Source: Raphanus sativus (lineage: Eukaryota > Streptophyta > Magnoliopsida > Brassicales > Brassicaceae). Taken from it: a stretch of DNA of 64,000 bases. The notes beneath the pieces were generated by a model, which was not told the origin of the DNA, did not search any database, and was given only the letters and a program-made list of their open reading frames with translations. Each line of letters opens with the position of its first letter. Position 1 is the stretch's first letter. Made by a program: the position numbers and the translations under genes. Below are positions 34,160 through 46,476 of this stretch, piece by piece. The stretch spans positions 14,818,001-14,882,000 of the forward strand of contig NC_079516.1 of NCBI RefSeq assembly GCF_000801105.2, written 5' to 3'.

Positions 34160-35589
34160 AAAAAAGTTTACATTTTTAGTTCGAATTCATGAAACCCAAT
34201 CGGAACAAGAGTTTGTAATCTTTCGTTTAGAGTTAAGTTTAACCCATCAGTCTCTCTCTTTCTCTCTCCTCTCTCCTCTCTCAGTCTCCGGCGACGATGA
34301 TATTTGTTTTCCCGCGCTCCTTTAAACACGTGTGGGCTCTATTTATTAAATCAATTACTTGTTTCCAGGCCTGTTAACTTAAACGGGCTCATCAAGTAAT
34401 CTAGGCCAATGGGCTATTGCTTGGGCATTATCTTGGCTGCTTAAAGAGTTTTGGTCCTTTTGGACTTACTTATTTAGAGAAAATGGTTTTTTTTTTAATA
34501 TTTAATTTAAGAGATCGATTTTCCTGTGAATGAAATCCATGTGGAGAGATGGAGCAAACGAAATTGTACTTGATTTGCCAAACTAATAAATATTATTCTT
34601 TGAATTATTTAAAAAGTCATTATAAGAAAAAATATATATAACTATGAAGGTGGAATGGAAATGTAAGAAAGATTAAAACTATAACCATTTTTAGAGTACT
34701 CGTGTTCATAACATGCAACTGCATAAACACATTTCTGCTGAATGTTTCAGACACAAATCTTTGCGTTTATAACTTTTAACTGTTAGGTTTTTTCATGTTT
34801 TGCCGTAATACCGACTCTGAATATAATCATTTTAAAAGTAGTGTTGATAACCAACACCCAAGACCGCCCTGAGCAATGCCTAATGAAACATTTGCAACAG
34901 GCCTCCGAAATTTTTGAAGAAAATTACATAGATATAAGCCTCCAAAAATTTTTTTTAGGCCCCCATATTTTTTTTACATAGACATTATAACAGGCCCCCA
35001 AAATTTTAGGGCCGGCACTGCCAACACTCTTCAAATGAAATTTTAAGTTTGTCTAACCCAAGTTTTGTTATAGTAAATTATAAAACATTTTCTTTGTTTG
35101 GAGTTTTATATGAACTAGAACCTAGAGCTTGATATATGCGTCGGTACGGAATTAGGTTTTACCTTAAAAATTATTAACACTTTAAAATACATAGATAAAT
35201 GTTATTTAGATACTTTTAAGCTTCTACGAACCTACTCAGAAGTTTAAGAATCTGACTCGATTCCCGTCTACGAATTTATAATATCCAAAATTAGTTTAAT
35301 TTGAAAATCTAAAAAACGATACCCGATAAACTGATATGTATCCGAATGTGTATCTTCACGATCATGTTTAATTGGTTATGCAAACAAAAAATATATATTT
35401 GTTAATCGGTTTGAATTTTTATCGCTAATGGTACAATTTCATTAAGTTAACACATAAAATAAATGACACTGAATTATTATGGTAGATATAATTAACAATT
35501 AGTTAGAAAGAATGAAAAATATAATATATAATAAAACTATTAAAATATGTAAATTCTATTATGTAATTTTATAATAAATGATGTATAAT
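34160..35589. other. Intergenic region between FEN1 remnant and LINE
   Basis: A CT-rich stretch at 34250-34310 is probably the old FEN1 leader. At about 34862-35025 words such as AGGCCCCCAAAATTTT and CCTCCAAAAATTTTTTTT repeat between AGACCGCCCTGA and GGGCCGGCACTG, looking like a small non-autonomous DNA transposon. The rest is AT-rich with no gene. Confidence 0.45.
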
Positions 35590-35754
35590 TATTTAAAAGA
35601 AAGGCTAAAACATAAAGAATTGAGAGCGCGTTAAAGGCCTTTTAAAAGTGCGATTTTGAGGGCGCCATCTCCGGTGACCTAAACCTTTCGGCGGCCTCAC
35701 GCCGACCGTCTGAGAACCTCCTCTTTCTCCCCCCTCTTTCATTTCTAGGCGAGC

Positions 35755-36844
35755 ATGTCTTCCCCCTCGTCCCCTTCTCCCCAATCGACGGACCCTTCCG
35801 ACGGAAAGGAAGTTTCTTTGTCGCCTGATTCTTCAAATTCCCCCGACTCCGACTCTTCCTCACCCATCCTCAAAACGTCAATCCCCACTCAGATACCTTC
35901 AGCTGCAGCACCGACTTACGCTCAGAGGCTTAAGAACTCACTCCGTAACCTAAGGAAAATCGACTCTCCAATAACTCAAATCGATGGAATCCCAGTCGTT
36001 CAAGCTCCTCCTTCGATTATCCTGCAGGAGTCCTGGAAAGACCACATCGTTGCAAAGTTCCACGGAAAAATGCCAGACCAGAGAAAGATCTTTGCTGACC
36101 TAAACCCGGTTTGGGGAAAGTTCGGTAATATTACCATTCGTGCGCTCCCTGGCAACTCCTGTCTGGTCTTCGTGCCTTGTGCCTCTACTCTTGACTGGAT
36201 ACTGCAGGTGGGACTGGCAAGTGTCCAACTGTGGCCTTTTTGCTTTCCCTTGGGATTCGGAAGCCTCTTGGGAAGACTATGAACTCACCTCAGCTCCAAC
36301 ATGGGTAGTAATGAAGGATGTACCGTTGCCTCTATACTCCCTTCATGGTTTGAGTGTTATTGCAAGCGCCATTGGAGAGCCCCTGCATACGGAGAAGTCA
36401 TATCTAGAACCATTTCATCTTGGAGACACCAAAGTAAAAGTGGAGATTACTTTAGCTGCGGCTCCTCCAAAGGCGGTGATAGTCAAGGACTCACAGGGAT
36501 TCTCTGTAAAGGTCAATGTTGAGTACCCCCGACTCCCTCCGAAGTGTTGTAACTGCGGAAAGTTTGGTCATCTTCTGAACTGCTGTCCTATGCCTCTTTC
36601 GAAACAACTACTCAGCAAATCATCAGATAAAGTGGTGCTGAAGCAGAAGGAATCTCAGATGCAGCCTGGTTCCGATATAGCCCAGGTCAAAATCAAAGAT
36701 ACCTCTCTGGTAGAGATAGTGGAAGAGCATTCAGTAGTACAGCTTCAATCTCAGGATGCAACCTCGGATTATGATGTTGGAGAAGACTGTGTGGAAGTTC
36801 CAGTTGAACAATCAGGGTCAGTTCAGGGAGCTCCCAACAACTGA
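35755..36844 (+). pseudogene. LINE ORF1 (RNA-binding, CCHC zinc knuckle), one frameshift
   Basis: Starts MSSPSSPSPQ with a Ser/Pro-rich region, then a DUF4283-like domain (SWKDHIVAKFHGKMPD). Near 36215 the frame changes: the first frame (35755-36282) ends in an unrelated tail, while homology continues in the +1 frame (SNCGLFAFPWDSEASW). This is consistent with loss of two bases in a GTGGGACTG-TGG context. The second frame has the zinc knuckle CCNCGKFGHLLNCC at about 36545-36585 and ends TGA at 36844. Confidence 0.75.
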
Positions 36845-37211
36845 AAAAAGTCTATTGGCCACAGGAAGGATCCGAAACAGAGGCGGGTCTTAAGCTCAGC
36901 GAATAGTGATACGGCTCAGAAAGAGAATTCGGAAGTAGCTACGGTTACAGATGGCAGTGAACCCCCTGATACTGCTATAGCTGGTAATAAGGATGATCAA
37001 CAAAAGGATCCGGACCCAGAAGAAAAAAAGGCTTTCAGCCCTCCCCAGCGACTCTGAAAAAAGCTAGAAGGGAGAAGCGTCGTGCAGCTCTTCTGGAAAG
37101 CCAAAAACCGTCGAATACAATCTCAAACCTGTTCACTTCTATCCGAGGAACTTCCTTAGGTAGGAGTGCTAACAGGCGATAAGCTACTCTACCCCCTCCC
37201 TACTTGTATAC

Positions 37212-40200
37212 ATGAAAGTTTTTTCTTGGAATGTGCGTGGAATAAATAACAACTCAAGACAATCAGAAATTCGGAAATGGATTAGTGTAAATAAACCTAG
37301 AATTGGTTGTGTTTTAGAAACTCGGACTGAAGAGTCTAATGCTCAAGGGATCGTGAACTCTACATTTTCTGGCTGGAGGTGGGATCATAACTACCAACAT
37401 GCGGCGAATGGTAGAATTTGGGTTCTCTGGGATCCAGCTCTTTCAGTGATGGTATACAAGAAGTCGGATCAGTTTATTTTGTGTGGGGTTATGGATACAG
37501 TATCTGGTGTTGCCTTTACGGTGGCTTTCATCTATGGTCTTCATACAAATATTCGACGAAGGGAGCTTTGGCGAGATCTCTCTGTCCTGAAGCAAACTTC
37601 TCCTCTCTCCCAATCATCCTGGTTAATACTTGGTGATTTTAATCAGATTCTCGCAGCAAATGAGCATTACTCAGTTCAGCCTCATGATCCTCCTCTCACT
37701 GGTATGGGGGATTTGAGACAGTGCTTTGAAGATATTGAGGTTTCAGACTTGGCAAGTCGGGGTGCGTTCTTCACTTGGACCAATTGTAGAAAAGCAGATC
37801 CCATTTTGAGGAAGCTTGACAGAACTGTAGTAAACGATAAATGGAGGAGTGATTTTCCTTATTCAGTGGCAGTATTCGACCCGCCTGGGGGCTCAGATCG
37901 TTCTCCTTGCTTAGTTATGCTGGAAAGCGAAGTGGTAAGGAAAAAGAAGGCTTTCAAGTACTTCTCCTTTATCTCTTCGCATCCAGACTTTGCCTTGAAG
38001 CTTCGTGATGTCTGGAACAAACCAGTGGGTGTTGGATCCAGACTTTTTGTGTTGGGACAGAGATTGAAAAAAAGCGAAACTATGCTGTAAGGATCTGAAT
38101 AGACAAGGTTTCGGTAATATTCAACAGAAAACGAAGGAAGCTTTTGAGGAACTCCAAGCACTCCAGCTGTCCCTCCTAACTGATCCGGATGAAGAAAGGT
38201 TCAGGGCAGAGTATGATGCCAGAGAGAGATGGGCATTCTTTGCTAGTGCTCAGGAAATTTTCTTCAGAACAAAATCCAGAATAAGATGGCTAAGGGATAG
38301 TGACGCCAACACTAGATTCTTTCATCAAGCGGTTCTCGCTCGTCAAGCCATAAATGCGATTCGTTATCTGAGAGACAATCTGGGTGAAAGAGTCGTAAAT
38401 GTGGATCAGATCAAAGATATGATTATTGCTTACTTCACTAGTCTTCTTGGCTCTGAGAATTTAGAAGTCTCGCCTCTATCAGTTGTCGAGATCCAAGGGC
38501 TTCATCCATATCGTTGTCCCTCCCTCTTAGCAGATAAGATGACCCTGATACCATCGGAAGATGAAATTCGAGAAGTGTTCCAGACTCTTCCAAAGAGTAA
38601 AGCGCCTGGTCCTCGGTCTCCCTGCAGAATTCTTCCTTGATGCATGGGATATCGTTGGAGAGGATGCTGTTGCTGCAGTAAAGGAGTTTTTCACTTCAGG
38701 TCGCATGCTCCATAAGTTCAATGCCACTGCAATCGCACTCATACCAAAAGTTGTTGGTGCCGACGAACTGAGTAAGTTTAGACTTGTATCATGCTGCTCG
38801 ACGATATACAAAGTCATTGCTAGACTCCTAAAAAAGCGCCTTAATCTCATCATACCTGAGGCAGTGCAGCTCAATCAAGTTGGTTTCATCAAGGGTAGGC
38901 TTCTTTGTGAAAATGTTCTCCTGGCTTCCGAACTAGTTGTGGACTTTCACAAAAGGGGACCAGTTACTCGTGGTTGCTTGCAGATTGATCTCACGAAAGC
39001 TTATGATAACATTAGCTGGCCTTTCTTGCTAAATGTGTTGAAAGCCTTCAAGCTCCCGGAAGTTTTTATCAACTGGATTAATCAGTGCATTTCCACTCCT
39101 TCCTACAGCATCAGTTTCAATGGTGAACTAATTGGTTGCTTCCCGGGAAAGAAGGGGCTCAGACAAGGTGATCCAATCTCCTCTTTGTTGTTTGTTCTAG
39201 TCATGGACATCCTCTCGAAAGTCCTTGACAGGGGTGCTGTAAATGGGAGATTTGGAATTCATCCCAAGTGTGATGTTCCTTTAATAACACACCTGAGCTT
39301 CGCTGATGATGTTTTGCTATTCTTTGATGGTAAAGAGGATTCTCTACGGGGTCTGCTGCAAATTCTGGAGGAGTTTAAGGGGTTCTCAGGTCTGTCTCTA
39401 AACCGTAGTAAATCAGCAGTGCTATTTGATGGAGGTCAGGTGAATGCAACTCGGGCAATAGCAGAAAGACATGGTCTAAAACGAGGCTCGTTCCCGTTAA
39501 GGTACCTAGGAGTCCCGCTTACTACTAAGAAGCTGAGAAAGCAGGACTACCAACCGCTCCTGGATAACCTCATGGGTAGATTTTCATCGTGGACAGTAAA
39601 GTATTTGTCGTTTGCTGGAAGGCTTGAACTGTTGAAATCGGTTATTTACTCAACAATTATGTTCTGGTGCTCAATCTTCCTCCTCCCGGATCAATGCTTG
39701 CGAAGTATGGAACAAATGTGTAATGCATTTTTGTGGAAAGGAGTCCCAACTTCAGCAAGAGGCGCAAAGGTTTGCTGGTAGGTTGTTTGTACCCCTAAGA
39801 GCTGTGGAGGTCTCGGTCTTCGACGTCTGGTCGCTTGGAATAAGGTTCTCTGCCTTAAGCTCATTTGGCTTCTCTTTACCTCTTCGGGATCTCTATGGGT
39901 ATCATGGGCTCGACACCACCATATTCGAACTGAGAACTTTTGGACTCTGGATCCTACTAGATCAGACAGTTGGATTTGGAAAAGCTTGTATCAGCTTAGA
40001 GGTATTGCTCGTCAGTTTGTGATATGTGAAGTTGCGTCAGGTATCTCGGCAAGTTTTTGGGAAGACAATTGGACAGGACTTGGGCCGTTAATCTCGTTGG
40101 TTGGAGAGCTGGGACCAATGACATCATGTCTCCAGCGTAGTGCAACCGTTTCGGAGGTACTGGTTAATGGATCATGGTGGCTGTCTGCATCGAGGAGCCG

Positions 40201-40711
40201 GAACCGTGTCATATCTTTGCTGAAGGAAAGCCTACTAGATCCCCATCCGATAGCACAGTCTGAGGAAGAGGATGAATATAAGTGGAAAATTGGGGCCAAC
40301 ACTCCAAAGGCATCGTTCTCCTCTGCTGATACTTGGGAGCATTTTTATAATACCCACCCTGAAGTTAACTGGCATCAATCGGTTTGGTTTAAGGGTGCAA
40401 TTCAGAAGCACGCATTTGTTGTCTGGTTGGCAAAGCTTAACCGCCTAGCCACGAAGGAACGGATGCACCATTGGAACCCCCAGGTCTCGTTGGACTGTGT
40501 GTTATGCTCAGGTCAGTGCGAAACTCAACAACATCTATTTTTTGACTGCTCCTTTGCATCTCAGGTCTGGTCCTTCTTCTTCACTAGGCTTCATCTAGTT
40601 CCTCCAAACTTACTGGATGATGCTATAGAATGGTTGAAAGCTCCTACCAGAAACAAGAATGTAAATCTCATAGCCAAGCTAGCCTTTCAAGCTTCCCTAT
40701 ATGGTATATGA
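37212..40711 (+). pseudogene. LINE ORF2 (endonuclease-reverse transcriptase), broken several times
   Basis: Starts MKVFSWNVRGINNN, the apurinic-type endonuclease. LGDFNQIL (about 37635) and the C-terminal endonuclease motifs are present. A one-base change in an A7 run at 38067-38073 shifts the frame. A second shift at about 38610, inside KSKAPGPDG, loses two bases. The reverse transcriptase follows in the 38561-39781 frame with LRQGDPISS and the catalytic FADD (about 39300). TAG at 39779-39781 interrupts where the frame simply continues. A zinc-binding RVT domain (CVLCSGQCETQQHLFFDC) follows and TGA at 40709-40711 replaces a likely Trp. At least four lesions, so inactive. Confidence 0.85.
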
Positions 40712-41025
40712 AAAGAGAGGAATGCTAGAATCCACTCCAATGTGAACCGGCCTGCTTCTTCTATTATCGCTGAGATTTAGCTAATTATTAGAAGCAAACT
40801 CGCTATTCTGTCCCAGTAACAGAGAAATCTTCCTACCTCAGTCTCCTATCTTTCTAATTGGTTTGAACTCTTTTTTTAATTTAGCTTTGGCCCTTACTCA
40901 TCTAGCTGGTCATGTGTGACCAAAGACTGTCTGAGCTATAATCCCATGGGGAAATAGGTTTTTTATTTTTGGTTACTTGCTTTTGTAATTTTTCTTGTTA
41001 TTGAAGAAAAAAAAAATATTTAAAA

Positions 41026-43496
41026 TATAATAAATGGAGACTAAAATTAGTTTAAAAGGGAACAAAAATAGATGAAAGAAACTATTTAAAATTAGGTAAG
41101 TAATGTTTTGTACTTAAATTTTAATAGAATAGATAGATTCCATGCAAGTTTAATTAAGTCAAATATGAAAAAGATACGTTTTTGGAAATAGTCTGACAAG
41201 TTTGATCAATTCATATACACGTTGGTTGTTGTATTGTAACAAAAGCATTTTATGTGAATTTATGTTATTTAGTTTGAAAGATAATGTTTTTACTTACTTG
41301 GGGTATTGCGATTTTTTTTTCAAAAAAATAAAACCACACAAAAACGGTTTAGTGGTACACGAATTTCAGAGAGATCAAAATCCAAAAATGGGTTCATGGT
41401 TTGATGGCATTTAAAATTTCGGAAAGAAATCATATGTGAGCTGCATTTTTTGTTAAAAAAAATACTTCTTGTTTTTATTGGTTTGGAATATCTTAAATTA
41501 ATAAAACAAATTTGAAAAATATAAACTTGACGGTATTTGAATATCATTTTTGTTTTAGCACGAAATATATTTTTTTACATATTTTATTATACAGGAAATA
41601 GTAGTCTCACGCTTTAAATTTCAAGTCTCCATGACTGGTTGATTGATAATGCAGCTTTATAATATTGCCTTGACACCACCACATCGTTGTCTTTATCAAT
41701 AAGCCAGATTTTTTGTTTATGTTATCGTTAACTCCATGTTAAAACGACAACGATCCTTCTGAAAAATACGATAAATAAAGAACCCCATACACACACACAC
41801 ACAGATATATATATATATATATATATGCTCTTTTTGTAATTGAAATATATGCTCTTTTATTTTAAAGACAAGTTGAGAAACTTAAAATAACAATGATCGA
41901 ATAAAACAATAGAGCTATAGCCTCAATTATTTTGGCTCACATGCATATTATGCGGGGTAAGGATAAAAAAATTGATTTTTATGTCTTCAAAACACAAATG
42001 ATCAAGTCATAAACGTTTGCTTTTGAAAATTCTAGTCTCTTTGTATTTATATTCTCATTCAACAATCATCTTTAGAGGAAATATTAAAAGAATAGTCAGT
42101 TTGGTTTTGTATAACATCGCTTTGTCTCTATTAATAACTAAAATGAAAATGTAAAAAGAACACAAAGAATCATCAATATATTAGAATTAGAACTAAAAGA
42201 TGGCATCATAAATTTGAAGAATTAAAATAAAGCCGGGGGGCGAAAATATAGATATGAATTCCTTATCAATTATAAAAGAGAGCAAGAGAAAGCGAAGCCG
42301 TAGGCGTCAATCAAATAATAGCCGACAATATATGCAACTTTCACCTCCTCTTTGATTTTGATTTACGAAAAAAAAAACTGTATAATTGCTCATTCACATC
42401 ATTTCATCAGGGTCGATTGAACTAGACAAATATCCAATAAGTCGATGATCATGACCATCATCACCATTTAAAGGATAAAGCATGCCAAAATTTTCATCAA
42501 TGCACATATTTACGTTACTCTTGTTTAACTGACAAGTTGGTTGGGTTAAACACTTAAACTGATATGTCCTAATTAACTAGTAATAAAATCTTGAATGTGC
42601 CAACATTTTTCTTTGTTAAATATTAGATTTTTGCACGGCTTTTCTAGTTTTATCAACACTGTATCAGCAACAAGGGTCCGAAGAATAGGAAGGTCCACCT
42701 CCAAAAAAACACCAACCCAAAAGCAGCCTCATGTGAATTATAATGGGATATCGTCAGAAGAGTACAACCTTCGAATTACGTATTTTACCATCTTACAAGA
42801 TCAAAGGTCCCTCCCTTCTACGCGCATGACTTGTTCCTTTTCTTGGGTAAACGATGACTATAAATCGAAATCTAGACTTTTGTGTGGAACTTCAATATCT
42901 TTTTATATTTTTTTTTTGTAATTGTTAGGTTAATTTTCTTAGAAACTGAGTGAACGCGAGACTTGTAAAAAGTTTATGTTCGTTAACAATTTTATCAAAA
43001 TTTCTTTTACTTCTAACATAAACTGATGAATGGCGATCTCGGAAACAAAAATATGATTTTAAAATCAACTATAAAGAAATGTATTTAGCTAGAAGAGAAA
43101 CAAGAATGTGTAATTAGTCTTCTTTCAGGCACGGAAACTTGAACTCCGATTGGTCATTTCACATGCTCTCTCCTCGTTTTGCATATAACATCTTCCTACT
43201 CTCTCACACGTCGTTTTCAAAACTGTGGTAAATCGATTTTGAGAAGTAAAAACAATGAGTATGAGAACTGTTCACAAGGGAAGCACATTTTTATCTCTCT
43301 TTATAAAGGAGACAACGATATGGACTTCGATCCATATATGAAATGTCTCATTCACACATTTTCACTTATGATTCAGTATCAATAGCTAAATCCAGAGAAG
43401 TTATTCGGAGCAGAGACAGATCAGGTCTTGACTTCAAATTCTGAAGACAGACAAAAACTGGATAATCTTTTCTCTTTCTTCTTGTCTACAACTACA
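41026..43496. other. Intergenic region, no gene recognised
   Basis: AT-rich. Near 41110-41138 TTTTGTACTTAAATTTTAATAG resembles the inverted 5' end of the Helitrons in this window but no 3' partner is visible. A CACACA/TATATA microsatellite lies at about 41790-41826. Short open frames at 42595-42921 and 43179-43385 have no recognisable domain. Confidence 0.4.
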
Positions 43497-43506
43497 GAAA
43501 TAATAG

Positions 43507-44369
43507 GGGAAAATCGCATTTTAAACCCTCAGTGTCACATTCTATCACTTTAAACACTGAAGTTTTTTTACTAGCACTTTAAACTTTAAAAGTGTCATTT
43601 TTCGCATAACAAACTTCCAACAAAGTTTACTTGTTCTTCAAGGCAAATAAGTGACTGGTACTGTTCATATGATGATGAGGTGTCAGTTTTTTTTTTAAAT
43701 AATAAAATACAGAAAATTGAAAAAAATGGAAAAAAATCTAAAAATTAAAATTTCAAAACTAAAAATATAACAATTGTTTTTCAAAAAAATATGTTAATTT
43801 AAAATAAAATATATTTTTTTCTTATATATATTAGATTTTGGTGTGAGTGAAACTTCTTAGATAAGAGACATACCTTTTAAAAATATAGAAAAGAAAAACA
43901 TTATTATTATTATTATGTTATGTAAATTTTACATATTTGTTAAGAGATCTATTGGTATTATTTATAAAAAAAATTAGAAAATTTAAGTTTGTTTAAAAAG
44001 AAATTAATTTATTAGTGAAGTTTAAAATTAACATATTTAAAAGAAATTGTTTTATTTTCAGTTTGAAATTTTAAATTTAATTTTGAAATTTTAATTTTTA
44101 TGTTTTAGAAATTTTAGATTTTTTTTTAACTTCCAACTTTAATTTTTTTTGGAATTTTTCGAATTTTTTCTGCATTTTATTATTTTATTATTAAAAAAAC
44201 AAAAACAATTGACACCTCATCACAAGATGAACAGTACCGGTCACCTATTTGGCTTGGAGGTTTGTTATGCTAAAAATGTCACTTTCAAAGTTTAAAGCGC
44301 TAGTGAAAAAACTTCAGTGTTTAAAGTGCTAGAAAGTAACAATCTCAGGGTTTAAAATGCGATTTTCCC
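43507..44369. mobile_element. Non-autonomous Mutator-like element with long terminal inverted repeats
   Basis: Ends GGGAAAATCGCATTTTAAAC and GTTTAAAATGCGATTTTCCC. The terminal inverted repeats extend about 180 bp inward: ACTTTAAACACTGAAG opposite CTTCAGTGTTTAAAGT, GGTACTGTTCAT opposite ATGAACAGTACC, and GAGGTGTCA opposite TGACACCTC. A perfect 10-bp duplication GAAATAATAG flanks it at 43497-43506 and 44370-44379. The interior is AT-rich without coding capacity. Long inverted repeats and a 9-10-bp duplication fit Mutator-like elements. Confidence 0.85.
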
Positions 44370-44748
44370 GAAATAATAGTAATTGCAAAACTTCTTAATT
44401 AAACCTTGATGACACTTTTTACTTTATATAATAAAATAACTATGAACTCCTTTGAGATGTGGTTAGATTTTTTTCATTGATGCTAAATAACAACTAGATT
44501 TTTTGTCTGATTTATTTATCTATAGTAAAAATAATTATTAAATAATAATTTCAAAATATGTGAATTCCTAGCTTTTAAAGCATTTTCAACAAGCTTTTAA
44601 ATTTTTGTTCTCCAACAAGTTTTCAGACCCTCAAATTTTGAGGACCTTAATAGTAAAACCTCAAATTTAAGTTTTACTATGTAGACCTTCAAACAACTAT
44701 TTAATTTTTATTTTGGTCATTTTTTATAAATTACAAACATTTGAATAT

Positions 44749-46460
44749 TTTTTTTTTGTCAGCAACATTACAGACTCATATTGACTCTATTAACCAAATA
44801 AGGGGATCCGCATCCATGTGAACGACGTAAGACGATTGCTTTCTTGCACTGCGTGCTACACTGTCCGCCTTTTTGTTATTCGTCCTTGGTACATGAATGA
44901 TTTCCGTAGTATTGAAACTACTCCTAAGACTTCTTATATCTTCTAGATAGTTTGCAAAGGCTGGCCATTCATCTGGTTCCGAAACCATCTTCACCAATTG
45001 CGAGCAATCCGTTGCAAAAGTAACATTATACTGCCTTAAATTCCTCATACATTCCATTGACCAAATGAGAGCTTCAATCTCTGCGTGCAGTGGAGATAGA
45101 CTCGCCCTTATGTTTCTTGCTCCCATCAAACCCTCAAATCCTGGCAGAGTACTATACCACCTTGACCCGAGAACTTATCCTTGTCTTTCCATGATCCATC
45201 TGAGAAACACCATCTACCTGTATTAGTTTGGACTTGTGGTGTTACTAATACAGGGGATGAGGCTGCCGGCTGAATAACAGAAGCTTGCGCTTCTGCCCAG
45301 AGTCAGGATTCAGATTCGGCTACCTTAAGTGTATCTTGTGGATCAATATTCAAATTACTAAAAACTTTTCCATTCCTTGCCTTCCAAATATACCATAATA
45401 TCCAAGCAAAATGATGGTCATCCACTACTGGGGGAACCCGCCAGAATAGATAGTCTATATTTGCAAATAATGAGTCGCACGGAAAATTCAGTGGGTTTGA
45501 TGGGATCCTCGAGAGGGCCCATACTTGTACAGGTGGGGGACATTCAAAAAATACATGATTGATTGTCTCTTCATGGTTTCCACACCTTGTGCAAATAGTA
45601 TCTCCTTTTATTCCTCTTGCACTGAGATTCTTCATTACCGCTAAACATCTAGATAGCATTTTCCATAAGAAATGCCTCATTTTAGGTGGGCATTTTATTT
45701 CCCAACAAAAAGCCTTCAAAGGTGTGATTGATGGTCCTAACTGTGGTAAGACTAGTTCCTTGTCTGGATACACTCTTTCAATCTGATAACCCGAGTTAAC
45801 TGTGTATCTCCCATTGTTTGTAAAGTGTCAGCCATCCTGATCCATTAAAAGAGTTCTGCTTAACGGGATACTTAGAATAATGTCTACATCCTCAAGATCA
45901 ACTAGATTCTGAAGTGCTTGAATATTCCATGTTCTTGAATTCTCATTGATGAGTGAGTCTACCATCAGGTCCGGGTAAAGATTGTGGTTATTTTTATTTG
46001 CTGGTCTCAGGCGGGTGGATGGGAACCAGGGATCATTCCATACAGAGATGGATGACCCTGATCCCACCCTTTTGATTAGTCCTTTGCTAACCAGAGATCT
46101 AGCAGAAACAATACTTCGCCATCCATAAGACGCCGAGTATGATCGGATGGGTTCCAAAGGCGATGCATTTCTGAAATATCGACCTTTGAAAACCCGGGAG
46201 AATAGAGAGTGAGGTTTCTCTATTAATCTCCAAAATTGCTTTTCGAGCATAGCTGTTTTAAAATCCGTGAAGTCCTTGAAACCCAAGCCTCCTTTTTCTT
46301 TGGGTAGACAGACCTTGTCCTACGTTTACCAGTGCATACCTCTAGTTGATCCCCCTAGACTCCACCAAAATTTAGCTACTGCACCCGTAAGCTTTTTTAT
46401 AATAGTTTTTGGTATATGAAAGCTGGCCATGATGTGATTTGGTAAGGCTGTAACCACTGA
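44749..46460 (-). mobile_element. 5'-truncated L1-type LINE with 16-bp target duplication
   Basis: Perfect 16-bp duplication ACAAACATTTGAATAT at 44733-44748 and 46461-46476. The element is on the minus strand and begins (as poly-T in plus) right after the left copy. Its coding fragments: the reverse transcriptase C-terminal part (46286-45828, MGFKDFTDFKTAMLEKQFWR, VWNDPWFP), a zinc-binding RVT domain (45773-45303, CTRCGNHEETINHVFFECP) and an RNase H domain (45129-44776, HAEIEALIWSMECMR, FATDCSQL). The fragments lie in different frames or are separated by stops. It differs from the plus-strand LINE by having the RNase H domain. Confidence 0.92.
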
Positions 46461-46476
46461 ACAAACATTTGAATAT

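Larger units (their letters stand above)
35599..41016 (+). mobile_element. L1-type LINE retrotransposon, nearly full length, disabled
   Basis: 5.4-kb element with ORF1, ORF2 and a 3' tail that ends in an A run (41006-41016). A candidate 9-bp target duplication TATTTAAAA flanks it at 35590-35598 and 41017-41025. Both frames are broken (see the ORF entries). The 3' UTR contains TCCCATGGGGAAATAGG, as in other Brassicaceae L1 copies by my recollection. Confidence 0.85.

Noticed and set aside
42595..43385. Open frames of 108 and 68 codons in the 41-43.5 kb spacer
   Set aside because: No recognisable domain, start context or neighbouring exon; likely chance.
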